64,000 nt of DNA, taken from positions 1-64,000 of the forward strand of contig JAJKFJ010022839.1 in assembly GCA_027382625.1 (NCBI GenBank). The letters run 5' to 3'. Positions 9,902 to 21,513 of this stretch are shown here, in pieces (the first letter of the stretch is position 1; every line of letters starts with the position of its first letter). Under the pieces are notes generated by a model. That model worked only from the letters and a program-made list of their open reading frames with translations, made no database searches and was not told the origin of the DNA. The DNA comes from Tetmemena sp. SeJ-2015. Taxonomy: Eukaryota > Ciliophora > Spirotrichea > Sporadotrichida > Oxytrichidae. The position numbers and the translations under genes were made by a program.

Positions 9902-11488
9902 TCAAAAGATTAAGCAGTTCTTGTTGTCGCCCTCTTCATCTTGAGAGTTTATAAATGATTAGCTACTATAAAGAGAGGGAGACTTATTCTTAGTTTACAA
10001 GGATTTCTTCTTATGCTTTTGCAAGACCAAACCAGGAGATAAAACTTAGTCAAGCCTAGCATTCTAGGTTTTAAATTTGCGCTCTTTTAACTTATCAGCA
10101 TTTTAATTTGAGCTTGGAGACTGTTCCTCGTCATTATTCTGCTATTATTCTTAATCAGACTCACTGGAGGAGTCTTCGCTTTCAATTTTAGACTACCACT
10201 GCTTTGCGTTAACTTATTATTGAATGTTCTAGCTCTTGTGCACTTATGTTTATAAAAATTAATTTACTTGCTTCTTCGAGATTTTAGCTTGAAAATTACT
10301 ATCTAGGACGTCATGAGTCTCACTCTTTCTCATCTTGCCCTTAATGAGTTAATGAGATTAGATATTTATCTAGTCTATAGTTTCACTCCTTTGTTGCAGT
10401 CTCTCTTTAAACCCTTGAATGGTAACTCGGAAAATCCCTGAGTCTGGCTGTTGGTCAAGTGTGCAGTTCAACTTGATGGTTTGCTTGGTCTCTAAGCTGC
10501 AGCCATTCTTGCCATCATCTCTATTTTGATCTTCATATCTCTAATTATTATTATTATCACCTTCCAGTTGCAAATCTTCATCTTTATCGCTGTCACAATC
10601 TAAATCACTGTCAATTAACTCATCAAGATGTGGTTTGTAAATTGACTTGTGCTCTTCCATTCCCTCTTTCATAAAATCTTCATCTTGCATTTCAGTCATC
10701 ATAGAAGATGATTTATCGTCGAACTTATCTTCCTCCTCCTCTTCAAACAAAATGAGAATACAATCAAAGTAAGATAAGTATTCAACTTCGGGAAGAGCAT
10801 CTTCTTCAGATTAGTCGCTCAGATTTTGTGCATTCTCTGCAACCTTTCTTTGTTAAAATCGTGGCACACCTAAATCAAAAGACCTCCCATGCCTCTTGAA
10901 ATATTTCTTCTCAGCTAAAATATAATCATCATCTGCTTTTTTCTCTTCAGACTACTTCTGGCATTAGTCTGCAAATGTTTGATTAAGCAATATCTTCATT
11001 GAGGAGTGGAGCTGAATAGATATAATGAAACATAAAATAGATATTTTTTTGCTAAATGTTGTTGGTGGTATTAAGTTATCTTGAAATTATTTTGTTTTTA
11101 ACAAGTTGAATAAATTCATGATAATTTTTTTAATTATGACATTTGGGGTAAGAGATTTCTCTGCTTAGAGCTTTGAGTATTTGCTTTAAAATTATAGAAG
11201 TAAATAGAACTACTTAGTTATAAAAATGCTGTTGAATTCATAGATGTGGACTGATTTCTCATTAATTTGTTCGTCTATATCTCCAATTTCATCAAAGCCT
11301 GAAGTTTCACCACTCTTCAGAGACTTTAATTTAAGGGATTTGAGGTTGTAAGAATTCTCTCTTTGGGGTCCAGACCCTCCTCCAAAATTATTGGTAGATT
11401 TGTACTTCTTAGAATTCGCAAGAGACACTCTTTAAATAGGAACTTTCAAGTTTACTCTATTCTTTGTAGGAGACTAGCTTGACCTCAT
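9902..11488 (-). CDS. Acidic, D/E/Q-rich hypothetical protein (possibly two genes)
   Basis: One TGA-free frame of 529 codons runs from the ATG at 11488 (MRSSQSPTKNRVNLKVPIQR) to TGA at 9902-9904. Three parts look coding: 11220-11488 (FGGGSGPQRENSYNLKS), 10785-10999 (YFKRHGRSFDLGVPRF), and 9902-10741 with a strongly acidic block (EDKFDDKSSSMMTEMQ, LIDSDLDCDSDKDEDLQ) and a Q/N/S/K-rich tail. The 11000-11220 stretch is very AT-rich and may be an IES, or the gap between two genes with a second start at 10999. A 39 bp IES at 10742 is well supported. Acidic-plus-basic composition suggests a chromatin or RNA-associated protein; no domain recognised. Confidence 0.5.
10742..10780 (-). other. IES, 39 bp, pointer TTGAA
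   Basis: TTCAA at 10742-10746 and 10781-10785. Excision replaces a hydrophobic AT-rich run with a continuous acidic stretch ...EDALPEVEEEEEDKFDD. The length is a multiple of three, so the unspliced frame stays open and hides it. Confidence 0.65.
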
Positions 11489-11900
11489 CCCCTTAAGTTA
11501 TTATACTTGCACCTATACTTCACTCCTCACCTTATGAATTCCTTAAACTTAGAGATTCGCAACTTACAAATAAAAATCTATCAACAAATATTTCAACTCT
11601 CATATTCTTCATTCTCATTTTATCAGGACTCTAATCACCTTAAAATATTAACGAAATAAACTTCTTTAGATTGATCAGCTCTTTACTAAGGTGAAAACTA
11701 GCTTTTTATCAGCTTACTAGACTTTTAAGATTTTCTTTTGATAGCTTTCTTGGTGCTTGCTCTCTATATTGGCTATTCATTTTTAAGTTTTATCAAGCTT
11801 TTTAAAAATAAACTTAAAAAATTGAAGTTTCTCAATTGAGGATAAGTTGATGTTACAATCCTCCTTTGTCTGGTCTTTAACTTAGATTAAGCTTGGAGAC

Positions 11901-13913
11901 TCAATTGTACTTCCCTTATTATAGCCAATACTATCCTGAAGATGCATATTCTGAGTAATAACTCTCAACTGTAGCTTAACGCCTTAAGGATTTTTGAATA
12001 TCATCTTCCACTGCGTCATCCTAGTTACAGCTATTCCTTAATGAAGACTACTTTATATCAACTTATTCTTCTAAAGGGGCTTTCTAATCTTGAGTATCCT
12101 CAATAACATTTCGATTATCAGTGGGTGATCCGTCCAGATAAGATCCAATTTATAGACTCTAAGCTTGTCGTTAGTTTTCTTCCTTCATTCTTGCAAATTT
12201 AGAATATTCTCTGGGCTTTTTAGTCGTAATTCTCCTTTCCTTGCTGCCTCCTCTATTGTCCTGACTATCGTTTCTCTTAATATTTTGGACAGTTTTAAAT
12301 CGCTTTCTGCCTTCTTGAGATAACTTTGATATTTTTCTGTCTGGGCATGGATCTTAGGCATCATCTTATTGTGCTTTATTGCTTCCTTCTGAGTCTTGCA
12401 TCTCAACATTCTAAGTTCTTAGCTTTCTGCCTTTGGGTGTGTTACTCTGAGAAAGTGACACAGCTGCTGCCGCTGCTTCCGTGGCTCTCAACTACTCGTC
12501 TAGGAGTTCTTTACGTTTCTGCTTTGGCAGCATCCAATCAAACATCAAGTCATAAGGACTGCCTTTCCTAAGCAATAGAGTCACGAACAGGTTACGCATG
12601 TAGTGGTAGTCAGGTTTCTCTTCGAACTCCAGCCGTTTCACGTAGTTTAGAAACGTGCTAAACTCTTCTTAAGAAATATACATATGAATCTGGCAACCCA
12701 GAGGCTAGTTCTTCAGGAGAGTAAGAATCTTTGAGGTCTAGGATCTTCTTGTACTTTTAAATTTTGGTCTTTGCCTTCACCTTCTGCCAGGGAAGAGATC
12801 CCTTGATCAGATAGATTATTTATTGCATTCAATAATGAACTTAAATAGCAAATTATGAGGTATCCAATGGCTTGAAGGTCGTCTCTTCTTCCTTGTTCCA
12901 ATCCTAAATGCGCATTGATGCTTGCATATCTGGCTGTGCCAATGAGTCCCTTGTGCTTCTTCATGGGTATGTGATCGCCAGTGTGAGGGTGAACATACCT
13001 CTTTGAAAGACCGAAGTCAATTGCATATAGCTTGTTGATGTTATTGCCAGTACCGATTAAAAAGTTGTCTGACTTTATGTCTCTATGCAGAAACCCTCTG
13101 TTATGAATGTTCTCCAACCTTTATATCTATAACTTTAATTCATATAATTTATAGCATTTTTATTTAATTATAACTCGGAATCAAGCTTCGAAGGCTAATT
13201 TTTAGGTTGCTTACCAGCTAATCTGCCATCATGAGTATGCTCTTCACTGATAGTTTCTAATCGCAATACGAAAGCAAATCTTCTAAATTTGGCCCCAGCA
13301 ACTCAATTACCAGAACATTGTAAATAAAATGATCTAAACATAAAATAATATGCTTGTAGTCGCCTTCAGTTCCAAAATAATAGAGTTTTGGGATTCCATC
13401 TAAACCAAGATTGAGTTTAATTCATCGAAATGACAAAATCAAGATATAATCATCAATTAGAGAAAGGCAAATTTAACTTGATAATCCACTTACCAAAGCT
13501 CTATAGCTTTTGAAGGATCTTCCCCTCTATCAAAGTACGAGTTTGAAATGATTTCGCCAACTCCTATGGAAAAATATAAGAAGCTCATTCAAAGAAATTG
13601 AAATTCATTTCAGAATAGCATTGCAGATAGCCTCATTAGAATGAGATTTAATAAGATCTTTGGATTCACTTTGCTTTGTCCAAATACAGTTTTTAACTTA
13701 CGACTTTGATGGCGACAGGAACATTAGTTTCCCTATCGAATCCCTTGAAGACTTCTCCGAAAGACCCCTTGCCGATCTTTTTCTCAATTAAATAGCGGTT
13801 AGCGACTAGGATATGAGTGTCTTCCACGCCCACCTGCTCGCTCACTTTTACATCTCGCTATTGCTTTAAGTCAATAATATGAATTTTAAATTATTTTCTA
13901 AGTCCACGATCAT
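11901..13913 (-). CDS. Casein kinase 1 family Ser/Thr protein kinase
   Basis: Starts at the ATG at 13911-13913 ([18 protein letters not shown]...) after a pointer-flanked IES is removed. Kinase motifs in order: [19 protein letters not shown] (glycine loop), VPVAIKVELAKS (VAIK lysine), [44 protein letters not shown] (catalytic loop), [11 protein letters not shown] (DFG), [13 protein letters not shown] (CK1 signature), [40 protein letters not shown] long Q/D/S-rich tail ends at TGA 11901-11903. Introns: 13564-13701, 13400-13493 and 13127-13214, all GT-AG. Four IESs lie at 12667, 12802, 13318 and 13867. One base is missing at the 12802 junction, probably a sequencing error. CK1 phosphorylates acidic sites in many signalling and trafficking proteins; the substrate here is unknown. 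Confidence 0.92.
12667..12688 (-). other. IES, 22 bp, pointer AGA, in CK1
   Basis: TCT at 12667-12669 and 12689-12691. Excision converts ...[10 protein letters not shown] into [20 protein letters not shown], the expected CK1 sequence, restoring frame for the rest of the gene. Confidence 0.78.
12802..12839 (-). other. IES, 38 bp, pointer AAG, in CK1
   Basis: CTT at 12802-12804 and 12840-12842. Excision joins GYLIICYL to [13 protein letters not shown] as expected for CK1. One base is missing from an A or G run at the junction, consistent with consensus error. Confidence 0.65.
13318..13353 (-). other. IES, 36 bp, pointer TACAA, in CK1
   Basis: TTGTA at 13318-13322 and 13354-13358. Removal deletes a 12-residue insertion and gives [20 protein letters not shown], an exact CK1 motif. 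In-frame length means it would otherwise pass as coding. Confidence 0.85.
13867..13898 (-). other. IES, 32 bp, pointer GACTTA, in CK1
   Basis: TAAGTC at 13867-13872 and 13899-13904. Removal links the only suitable ATG (13911-13913) to the kinase frame: [16 protein letters not shown]. Confidence 0.8.
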
Positions 13914-14177
13914 TTTACAAAGAGCTTAATGTTTATAATGAGAATAATTTAATAATACATAATTCAAACATTATCTATAGACTTAGTTCACCCCCAGGCT
14001 TCTGCCAATTCTACAAGTTATGCAAATCACTCACTCTCTCACTGAATCTATATATTCATCAATCACGAAAATTCTGTAATTCAAAACAAAAATTTGCTTT
14101 GATAATTCCATTATTCTATATTGAAGGAAGAGACTTAAATTTAAGTGATACAATTGGGCGATAATATTTTAGAATAA

Positions 14178-17100
14178 ATGAATATTGACAGCATTAACAA
14201 TAATGGGATGGGTTCCCTGCAGCTGACAAGCAATTAACTTCCTTCAGCTGGTGGGGCAGGTGCCATTAAGAATATCTCGTCTGTGCGCTCTTAAGTGTAG
14301 CGTTAGCGACTCTTCCTGAATTTGAACTAGCAGAAGCAAGGGTCCGGTCCACCCTCATAGTTTGACCCAAATTTAGTAAGTCTAGGCCCCTAGTTCTAAA
14401 ATACTGGATTTCTAAGTTTGCAAAATTTCATAAATTTAGATCCTATCCTCACGAATCTACTCTTACCATTTTGGAGATTAATTCAATTTATAGACTTATA
14501 AATAAAGAGACATATTGGATTTGTTAAATTATTTAATTTGAAAGACTGACCAGAAGAAGAGAATCAATTTCCAAGGGTTTCCAGCAACGAACATAATCTT
14601 AAATGGCAATGTCTAAGGAAACTAAAACGCCTCGAACGACTCGAGAGGTAATTCCCTTATAACTTATCCCTTCTTGTTGAGTGGCTTTAGTCCCCTAACA
14701 AATCTAGTACTAATTGTTGGCTATAGTTAACTCTGGATCCTCAAACGGTAGACAAATGCAAGTTCTTAGCAAGAAATTTATCAATTTTGGATAAGGAGCG
14801 GGCGGTAGTAACATCAATTAAGCTAATAGCCAGCCAAGCACTTGACCTAACTTAAACCAAATTTACTCTCAGAATCCAACTATACAGGTAATTTCAGCAA
14901 CAGCTTTAAATTTTAGTTAATCGATGTATAGAAACGAAATTTGGTTTCAAAAATACCTGCGTCAAAGCAAAATGGCCTCACTATCGACTAGAACTCGCCG
15001 AGATACGCTCAGTCAGCTGATTCATAATAAAATTTAACAGCTCGCTCTAATAACTCTCTATGCAATAAATCGTTATTTTTCACACTTTTTAACTAAGGAC
15101 AAGCTCAAACTGCGGCCTAATCTTCGAGGAAAATCGGTCCCTACATTTAAAGTTCTAATCAGTATGGATCGCTGATTTAAGCCAATGGAGCCCAGCACAA
15201 GGCTCAGCATCACTTGAATTTCAGAAGACAACAGGTGATGGATATTACCGACGATGCTAATACCAACTCTTATAACAAACTTACAACCATAAACGTCTCA
15301 GAAAACGAGGGCGGTGTTAGTATGGAACAACTTCCACGCCACTCATTAAACGCTAACGACTTTAATTAAAATCATAGCCAGCCTCCTTAAGCATCCTACA
15401 ACCTTTTCAATTTATAAGTATGAGTATTTATATATGTAGATTCTATCATCAGTAAGAATTAGGAGAGTAGCCGATTTGAGTCTAAGAAATCCCTTCGAAA
15501 CTTCACTAAGCAGTCAAGCAAGAAAGAATTAGGAACTTCTTCTTTCAACAAGGGCCCTCCTTCCCTTGAGAATCTTCCCTCTGCTTAGCCAGCATAATTA
15601 TTCTAGTTCACCAAAAAGTAGAATTTGATAGGAGATAGCAGTATCTCATTAACTAGGGAAAAAGCTACTATCAATCCTAATTAGCTCTTCAAGATAAAAA
15701 AATCTTCTTAGGTCAATCTCAATCAGCCTTCTATCGCCTAAGCCTAAGAGAGTGTTTAAATTCCGTAGATAGGGAAGAGAAAGCCTCTAATCATAAGGAA
15801 GAATAACTTTATCCAGAACTAAAATGCGGCTGCTTATCATTCTTAGCTTACTGCAAATTAGATAGGAGGAGTATTGCCTGATAGTAACAACACGACCTAA
15901 AATGTGCTTGAATATGAACACTCTGCTTTCCTCAGGGGCTACTAATAGATTCAACAACACAAATAATAACCTGAATTTGACAGGTGGAGTTGGAAATATG
16001 AGCGAAGCCTCACAATCGCAGACTAGATATGGAATCACACAGCTGCTTAAAAGCCTGAACTCCACAACTTAGAGTAATGAACTTATAAACACTCTATCTC
16101 AGGCAAACTAAAACAGTGCCCAAGCACCTAAAGACAACAAGTTATTCAAGATCAACAACAGTAAGAAGAGGCTTGATACTGCAAGAAAATCCAGGATTCA
16201 GTAGATCTAGCATCAAGACCCACTAAGTAACAGTACTTCAAACATCCTTAATCAGAATACTCATTTGTTATTAAATTAAGTGAATAGCTATTCCTAGCAG
16301 CCTCCTCAGATAAGATAAGTAAATCAGCCGCCTATCCTTTCCTTCTTAACTAACAAGAAAGGTCCATGCTCATTCCGAAAGTTAAAGTAGACAACTCGCA
16401 AGGTCCATCAGCTCAATAGTTTGCTCCCTCAATCAATTCAGATAATGAAAGTTTACCTTATTTAATTTTGATTTAATTCTAATTTGGCAAAGCGAACAAC
16501 TGCAGCTTTATCTACTTAAGTTATATTAGTAAGAATATCACTTTACATATCTCATTAAGTTGCAATGAACTAAAGCTATTAGACTAACACTACTAATGGA
16601 ATCGGTAGCCCCTAATAATTTCAACCACACTCAGATTAATCAACATCTAAAAACTATGAGTAGACCGAGTGCAGTGCAGCCTATGAGTTCCACTCAAGTT
16701 ATTCCCAATCTCTCCGAAATCAATAGCCTGGCTAATTCAGAAGGCTATAACGCAACTTAGATCTTGCAGTCAGCAGAGCATAAGAGTGTTGCCCAAAGCA
16801 CCAAAAGAAGTACCGATAAAAATGAAGGGGACTTTTCAGATGTTGTCAATCCAGGCAGAATTTATTATAATCATGAAGATAAAACTTTATACAGTTAGAT
16901 TTACAATATTACTGGGAATTAAGTTTAAACTTTGCTGTAAGATCAAAGCTCTCAACCCCAGAAATACATAAAGAGAGGTTAGATACTGAGAATGCAGAGA
17001 CAAAAATAGGGAGCAGGCACTGGCCCTCAATCAAATGCAAGTGAGAATGATAACAGCAGCAAATATAGAGACAGCAGTCAAGAATGCAAATAGTGGAGGT

Positions 17101-20086
17101 ATGCATGGAAAAATGGTTCTCTAAGTTGAAAAAGGTTTATATTGTTTATCTTTGTTACTTAAGATGAAATAATTTGTTGACAGCAAGAACAAAAATTCCC
17201 AAGATTTGAATACTACAGCTCATCATTGCTTTAATTTATTAGCTCCACTTTAGTTTAGCAACCAGTAACCACAGATAAACTAGGCTGCTATTGCAAAGCT
17301 CCATTCTAACTCATTAACGAGAGTAGAGTCTAAGAAGGACTTGAACAACTTGGAGGAAAGGAAGCAGCTGAAGGCTCAACACTAAGTGCAAGAAGAGTTT
17401 ATCATTCATGAGAATATAAATGACAGCAGTTGCACTCCTAATGACTTTAACTTCAGCAAGTCTAAGTCGAGTCATGATGGAGCAGCACAACACAAATATT
17501 ATTTATTCCCTTGTTTGTATATTTATTGCAAATAGGATAATTAAGGCACAGTCATTATCGTTCAGCTTAAATAACTGATAGCATATTTGTTTGACTATAT
17601 TTTGAGAAAATCAGCAGAATATACCTACTTCAGAGACCTATATTTAAAAATACATATCATTTGTCATTAATTTTACCTTGAACATGGAAACTATAAAGTT
17701 AGAAGAAGTCTTATTTTTAATTAAAAGCCAGCAAGCTTGGAAATATGACTGCTAACGCCATCAACAAATAAAAAGAATATGTGCTTAAAATATATCTTGA
17801 AATAAGATACGATAAGTCCAAACACCAACATTATAAAACAAGAGGATTAAATGACCTCTAGCTCTTAAAAGCAAACTCCCAAGCCCTTCAATCAGCAAGA
17901 CACTATCACTCCTGAAAAACAAAAGATCACTCAAATTAAAGTCTATATCAATTCATCTCATATTTTTAAAACACTATGCAAACTGAACCCTAAAAATCTA
18001 CTCAGCCCAAGGTCCTCCTCAACTAACCTTTAACTTAACTTAGATGACAAATCGTCAAATTTCAGCTAAAAGATTGATTAGAAGCCAGTCGGAAAGCAGC
18101 GACTGTATAACATATCGCAAAATACAGTCAAGAGCCCAATTGGCACTTCGCAATCTTAAAACTTCACAGCAAGCAGGCCCAAATCATATCTTATTATATC
18201 TGCATATTAACATTCTAATCATGATGAGATAGTGGTAAGTTTAATTCTTGAGAATTAATGAAATTTAGAAATTCCCAATGAAGGCAGCTAAAGTCTTTGA
18301 AATTGTTCATGAATAAGTTGACTGACTACGAGCGTGGAGAAATCCTTGAATACCCTGAGATATATTTCTTGGGTATAGGTGCTAACAAAGTACAAGGATC
18401 GCCAAGTAATGAGCACAACTATGGGTATGACGATGATAAAGGAGACTACAAAATAGTGATGGGAGATCACATCGGATTCAGATATGAAGTCATATAATTT
18501 TTAGGCAAGGGCTCGTTTGGAACAGTAAGGATAATTATATTTATAATGAAATTGCTTAGGCTTTGAAATGCTTTGATCACAAAAAGAAGGAAGAAGTGGC
18601 TGTCAAAATTGTCAAGAATAAGAAGAAATACCAGTACCAAGCTGGTATAGAACTAAAAATTTTGAATTTCCTAAAGGAGAACGATTAAGATGATATAATG
18701 AACGTTGTTCATATGAAGGACTCAAATATTCTGAGAATATATTCATAATATTATATTTTCTAAGGACTATGTGATCTTCAGAAAGCATTTGTGTGTTTCT
18801 TTTGAGCTTCTGAGCATGAACCTTTTTGAGTTCTTGAAAATAAATGACTTTAACGGATTTGATCACAACTTAATCAGGCGTTTTGCAATTCAGCTTCTCT
18901 ACGCTTTAAAGTATTTGAAGGAGTTCGAGATAATCACTGTGACCTGAAACCAGAGAACATTTTATTGAAGGAGCCAAATAAATCAGGCATCAAGATAATT
19001 GACTTTGGCTCCTCAACTTTTATCAACGAGAGAGTTTACACTTACATTCAATCTCGTTTCTACAGGGCCCCAGAAATCATGCTTGGCATTCCTTACACTT
19101 GTGCCATTGACATGTGGTCCTTTGGCTGTATCATGGCCGAGCTTTATATAGGCTATCCAATCTTTCCAGGTGAAAGTGAGAACGACCAAATGTCTAGGAT
19201 CATTGAAATGTGTAACATCCCCTCCAGAGAGGTCTATGAAATATCTTAGAGGAGGCAGAAGTTTTTCAACGAGAACTCTCAAGGAGATTACGTACCAGTC
19301 ATGCTTCCCAACTCAAGAGGAAAGCTCAGAAAGCCAGGCGGTAAGCCTCTCAGTCTTTTAATTGGAGATGAGGATCCTGATTTTCTAGACTTCGTTGAGA
19401 AGTGCTTAGACTGGAATCCAGAGACTAGACTGTCGCCTGATGATGCTCTGCGACACATCTGGGTTTTGAAGGGGCTGCCTCCCTAAGTTTTGATCCATCA
19501 TCAGCGTATGCATAACATAACTACTCCTGAATTACCTGATCCAGTCAGAGAAGCAAGGGATAAATTCTTCCTAGAGGCCACGATTCAATAGGAGAACAGT
19601 CACCAAAGCTAAATAGGCCAAAGAAGCTCACAATAGTCCAAGGAGCGATCATCCGTAATACAAAACTCTCACTCTAATTAGGCTTCAGCAGTGAACAAGA
19701 ATGGGAAGATAAACAATCAGCAAAAGACGGAGACCATTAAATCACTAGAAAGGGCGCAAATTAAAAACTAACTACACCAGCTCAATCAAAACAAAACAGT
19801 AGCTCAGCAACAGCCGAGCAATCATTTCAGCTAACCTAGAAATAATAATGTCATTATTCACAACAAGATAAACTAGGGAGGAGCGCAAAATTCAATCGAT
19901 AGTTCGCTAAATAGAGTTAACGGGTTTAACACACTTGAGAGGTTTGATATTTTACTATAGCTTTAATTGAGAGTAATATAGTGAAACATGTATTTTAAGA
20001 GTTATTTTTAGAGCTAAGGAGGAAATCAGAAAAAGGTTGTGACCAGGGGAGGCAGAAACTACGTATCAGCGCATTAAAAATAATGA
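14178..20086 (+). CDS. DYRK-family dual-specificity protein kinase with very long disordered N-terminus
   Basis: The kinase part (about 18290-19490) is unambiguous: [19 protein letters not shown] (DYRK NAPA-type box), [26 protein letters not shown] glycine loop, [39 protein letters not shown] (DYRK-type catalytic loop), IIDFGSSTF (DFG), [14 protein letters not shown] (YxY activation loop), then a Q/N/S-rich tail to TGA 20084-20086. Introns: about 18236-18269 and 18525-18559 (35 nt). IESs at 18716 and 19938 restore frame exactly. Upstream, 14178 ([20 protein letters not shown]) to about 18230 is Q/N/S-rich, open in successive frames (for example [20 protein letters not shown] near 15480) with several unresolved IESs or indels. 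I infer it is the same gene. DYRKs autophosphorylate the activation-loop Tyr and act on growth and cell-cycle targets. Confidence 0.88.
18716..18771 (+). other. IES, 56 bp, pointer AAGGACT, in DYRK
   Basis: AAGGACT at 18716-18722 and 18772-18778 (7 bp exact). Excision gives [20 protein letters not shown], matching the DYRK family between the C-helix region and hinge. The clearest IES in the window. Confidence 0.92.
19938..20009 (+). other. IES, 72 bp, pointer AGAG, in the DYRK tail
   Basis: AGAG at 19938-19941 and 20010-20013. Excision joins FNTLE to [20 protein letters not shown] and the stop at 20084. The homology is low-complexity, so support comes from frame and composition. Confidence 0.6.
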
Positions 20087-20487
20087 TCACTACTTGAGAA
20101 CAGTAATAACTTAACAAATATGTACAAACCGTGGAAATACTAAAAATGAGCTTTTCTAATCAAAGGCTCATCAGAGAGGAAGGAAGTTCAGTATAGTCAA
20201 AAAAGCCAATCTTGTTTTAACTTTCTCTCTGAGATCGTATTAAATTTCTTCAATATTATGGACCAACCAGTGAAGTATAAATTTATAATAAACTTAATAA
20301 TTTATCGATATTGCTCGAATATAACTCTCTTATGGAATGTTTTTACCTTCTTTGTGTGTTATATTTAATTGAGTTAGTTAATATATATCTAAGAGAGTAA
20401 TAATTGAACTATTATTATATAGATAAAACATTAAGAGTATGATGGATCTTTGAAGAGCTAACATTCTTTTAGGTTTTAAGAGCAGAA
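20087..20487. promoter_or_regulatory. Intergenic region upstream of RPL6
   Basis: About 400 bp of AT-rich DNA between the DYRK stop and the RPL6 ATG. It includes the 3' flank of DYRK. No gene seen. It presumably holds the RPL6 promoter, but no specific motif can be called. Confidence 0.35.
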
Positions 20488-21253
20488 ATGGTTAAGAAGT
20501 TCAGTTGGTATCCCGCAGACGACGAGAAGAAGCAACTCAAATTGAGAAAGCCCAAGAGCACTAAGTTGAGAAGTGGAATCAAGGAGGGCAGCGTACTCAT
20601 CCTTCTTTCAGGCAGATTCAGAGGCAAGCGCGTTGTCTTCCTCAAGCAGCTCACTTCCGGACTCCTCCTCGTTACAGGTCCCTACAAGGTCAACGGAGTT
20701 CCCCTGAAGAGAGTGAACCAGGCCTACACCCTGACCACCAGCACCCAGGTTTCCCTCAAGGGAGTCGATTCCACCAAGGTCGATGATGCTTTGTTCAAAA
20801 AGGAGAAAACTGCCAAGAAGCAAGGTGCTGAAAAGTTCTTCAACGATGCTAACAAGGTATAATCACAATCACATTAAAAATTTTAAAATGTCTTAAAGTG
20901 TTCAATAGTTTAAGATTGTTTCATCTCGAAGAGCTTATAATGACTCCGATTGACATTTTAAGAGAAATGTATATAAAATGGGTTTTTAGAAAATTTATAA
21001 TTAATTTGAACCTAAGTTGAATTGATTATAAGGACTGAGTTCACATAGAAATTTCTATTGCACCAAGAAAATCAGTAGTTGACCTTATTTTTAGAAGAAG
21101 GAAGTCTCAGCTGAGAGACTTACCGCCCAGAAGGCCATTGACACCGCCATCTTGTCGAACATCAAGGCTTCCGGAGAGCCCCTCCTCAGAAAGTACCTCA
21201 ACGCTCGCTTCACCCTCGGAAACAACGACAAGCCCCACGCTTTGAAGTTCTGA
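20488..21253 (+). CDS. RPL6: 60S ribosomal protein L6 (eL6)
   Basis: Exon 1, 20488-20856, encodes MVKKFSWYPADDEKKQLKLR, then SVLILLSGRFRGKRVVFLKQ (KOW-like segment), LLLVTGPYKVNGVPLKRVNQ and YTLTTSTQVSLKGVDSTKVD. A 238 nt GT-AG intron, 20857-21094, follows. Exon 2, 21095-21253, encodes KKEVSAERLTAQKAIDTAIL and ends RFTLGNNDKPHALKF-TGA, the typical eL6 C-terminus. Total 175 aa, the same size as yeast L6. No IES interrupts it, and it uses almost no TAA/TAG Gln codons and more C-ending codons than its neighbours, as expected for a highly expressed gene. The intron is long for this window, so a small IES inside it cannot be excluded. Confidence 0.96.
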
Positions 21254-21513
21254 TTCCAACGACCCCCAGCGTCTCTTCTTCTCGTTTGAGTGCTGCTCAG
21301 TTGCGCATCCACGAGGAGCTTATTCACATAAAACACTTAAACACCACTCTCTCTTCTCTTGTGTATTATGCGAGCGATATAGATCTTTTTAGTCTGTTTG
21401 TTTTCCTTCTATTGATATTTATATTTATTAGCAATCCACTATCATTTATCAAATAGATCGCTACCTTAATATTCTCAAATTTAAGCACATACAAAGATAC
21501 ATTTATGTGTATC

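Noticed and set aside
14178..18240. Several separate small genes instead of one DYRK N-terminus
   Set aside because: No internal stop-plus-start arrangement or different strand was clear; kept as one gene with an explicit caveat.
18930..18945. Programmed frameshift in DYRK
   Set aside because: The change is one missing C in a CC pair within a conserved motif; sequencing error is simpler and similar indels recur across genes.
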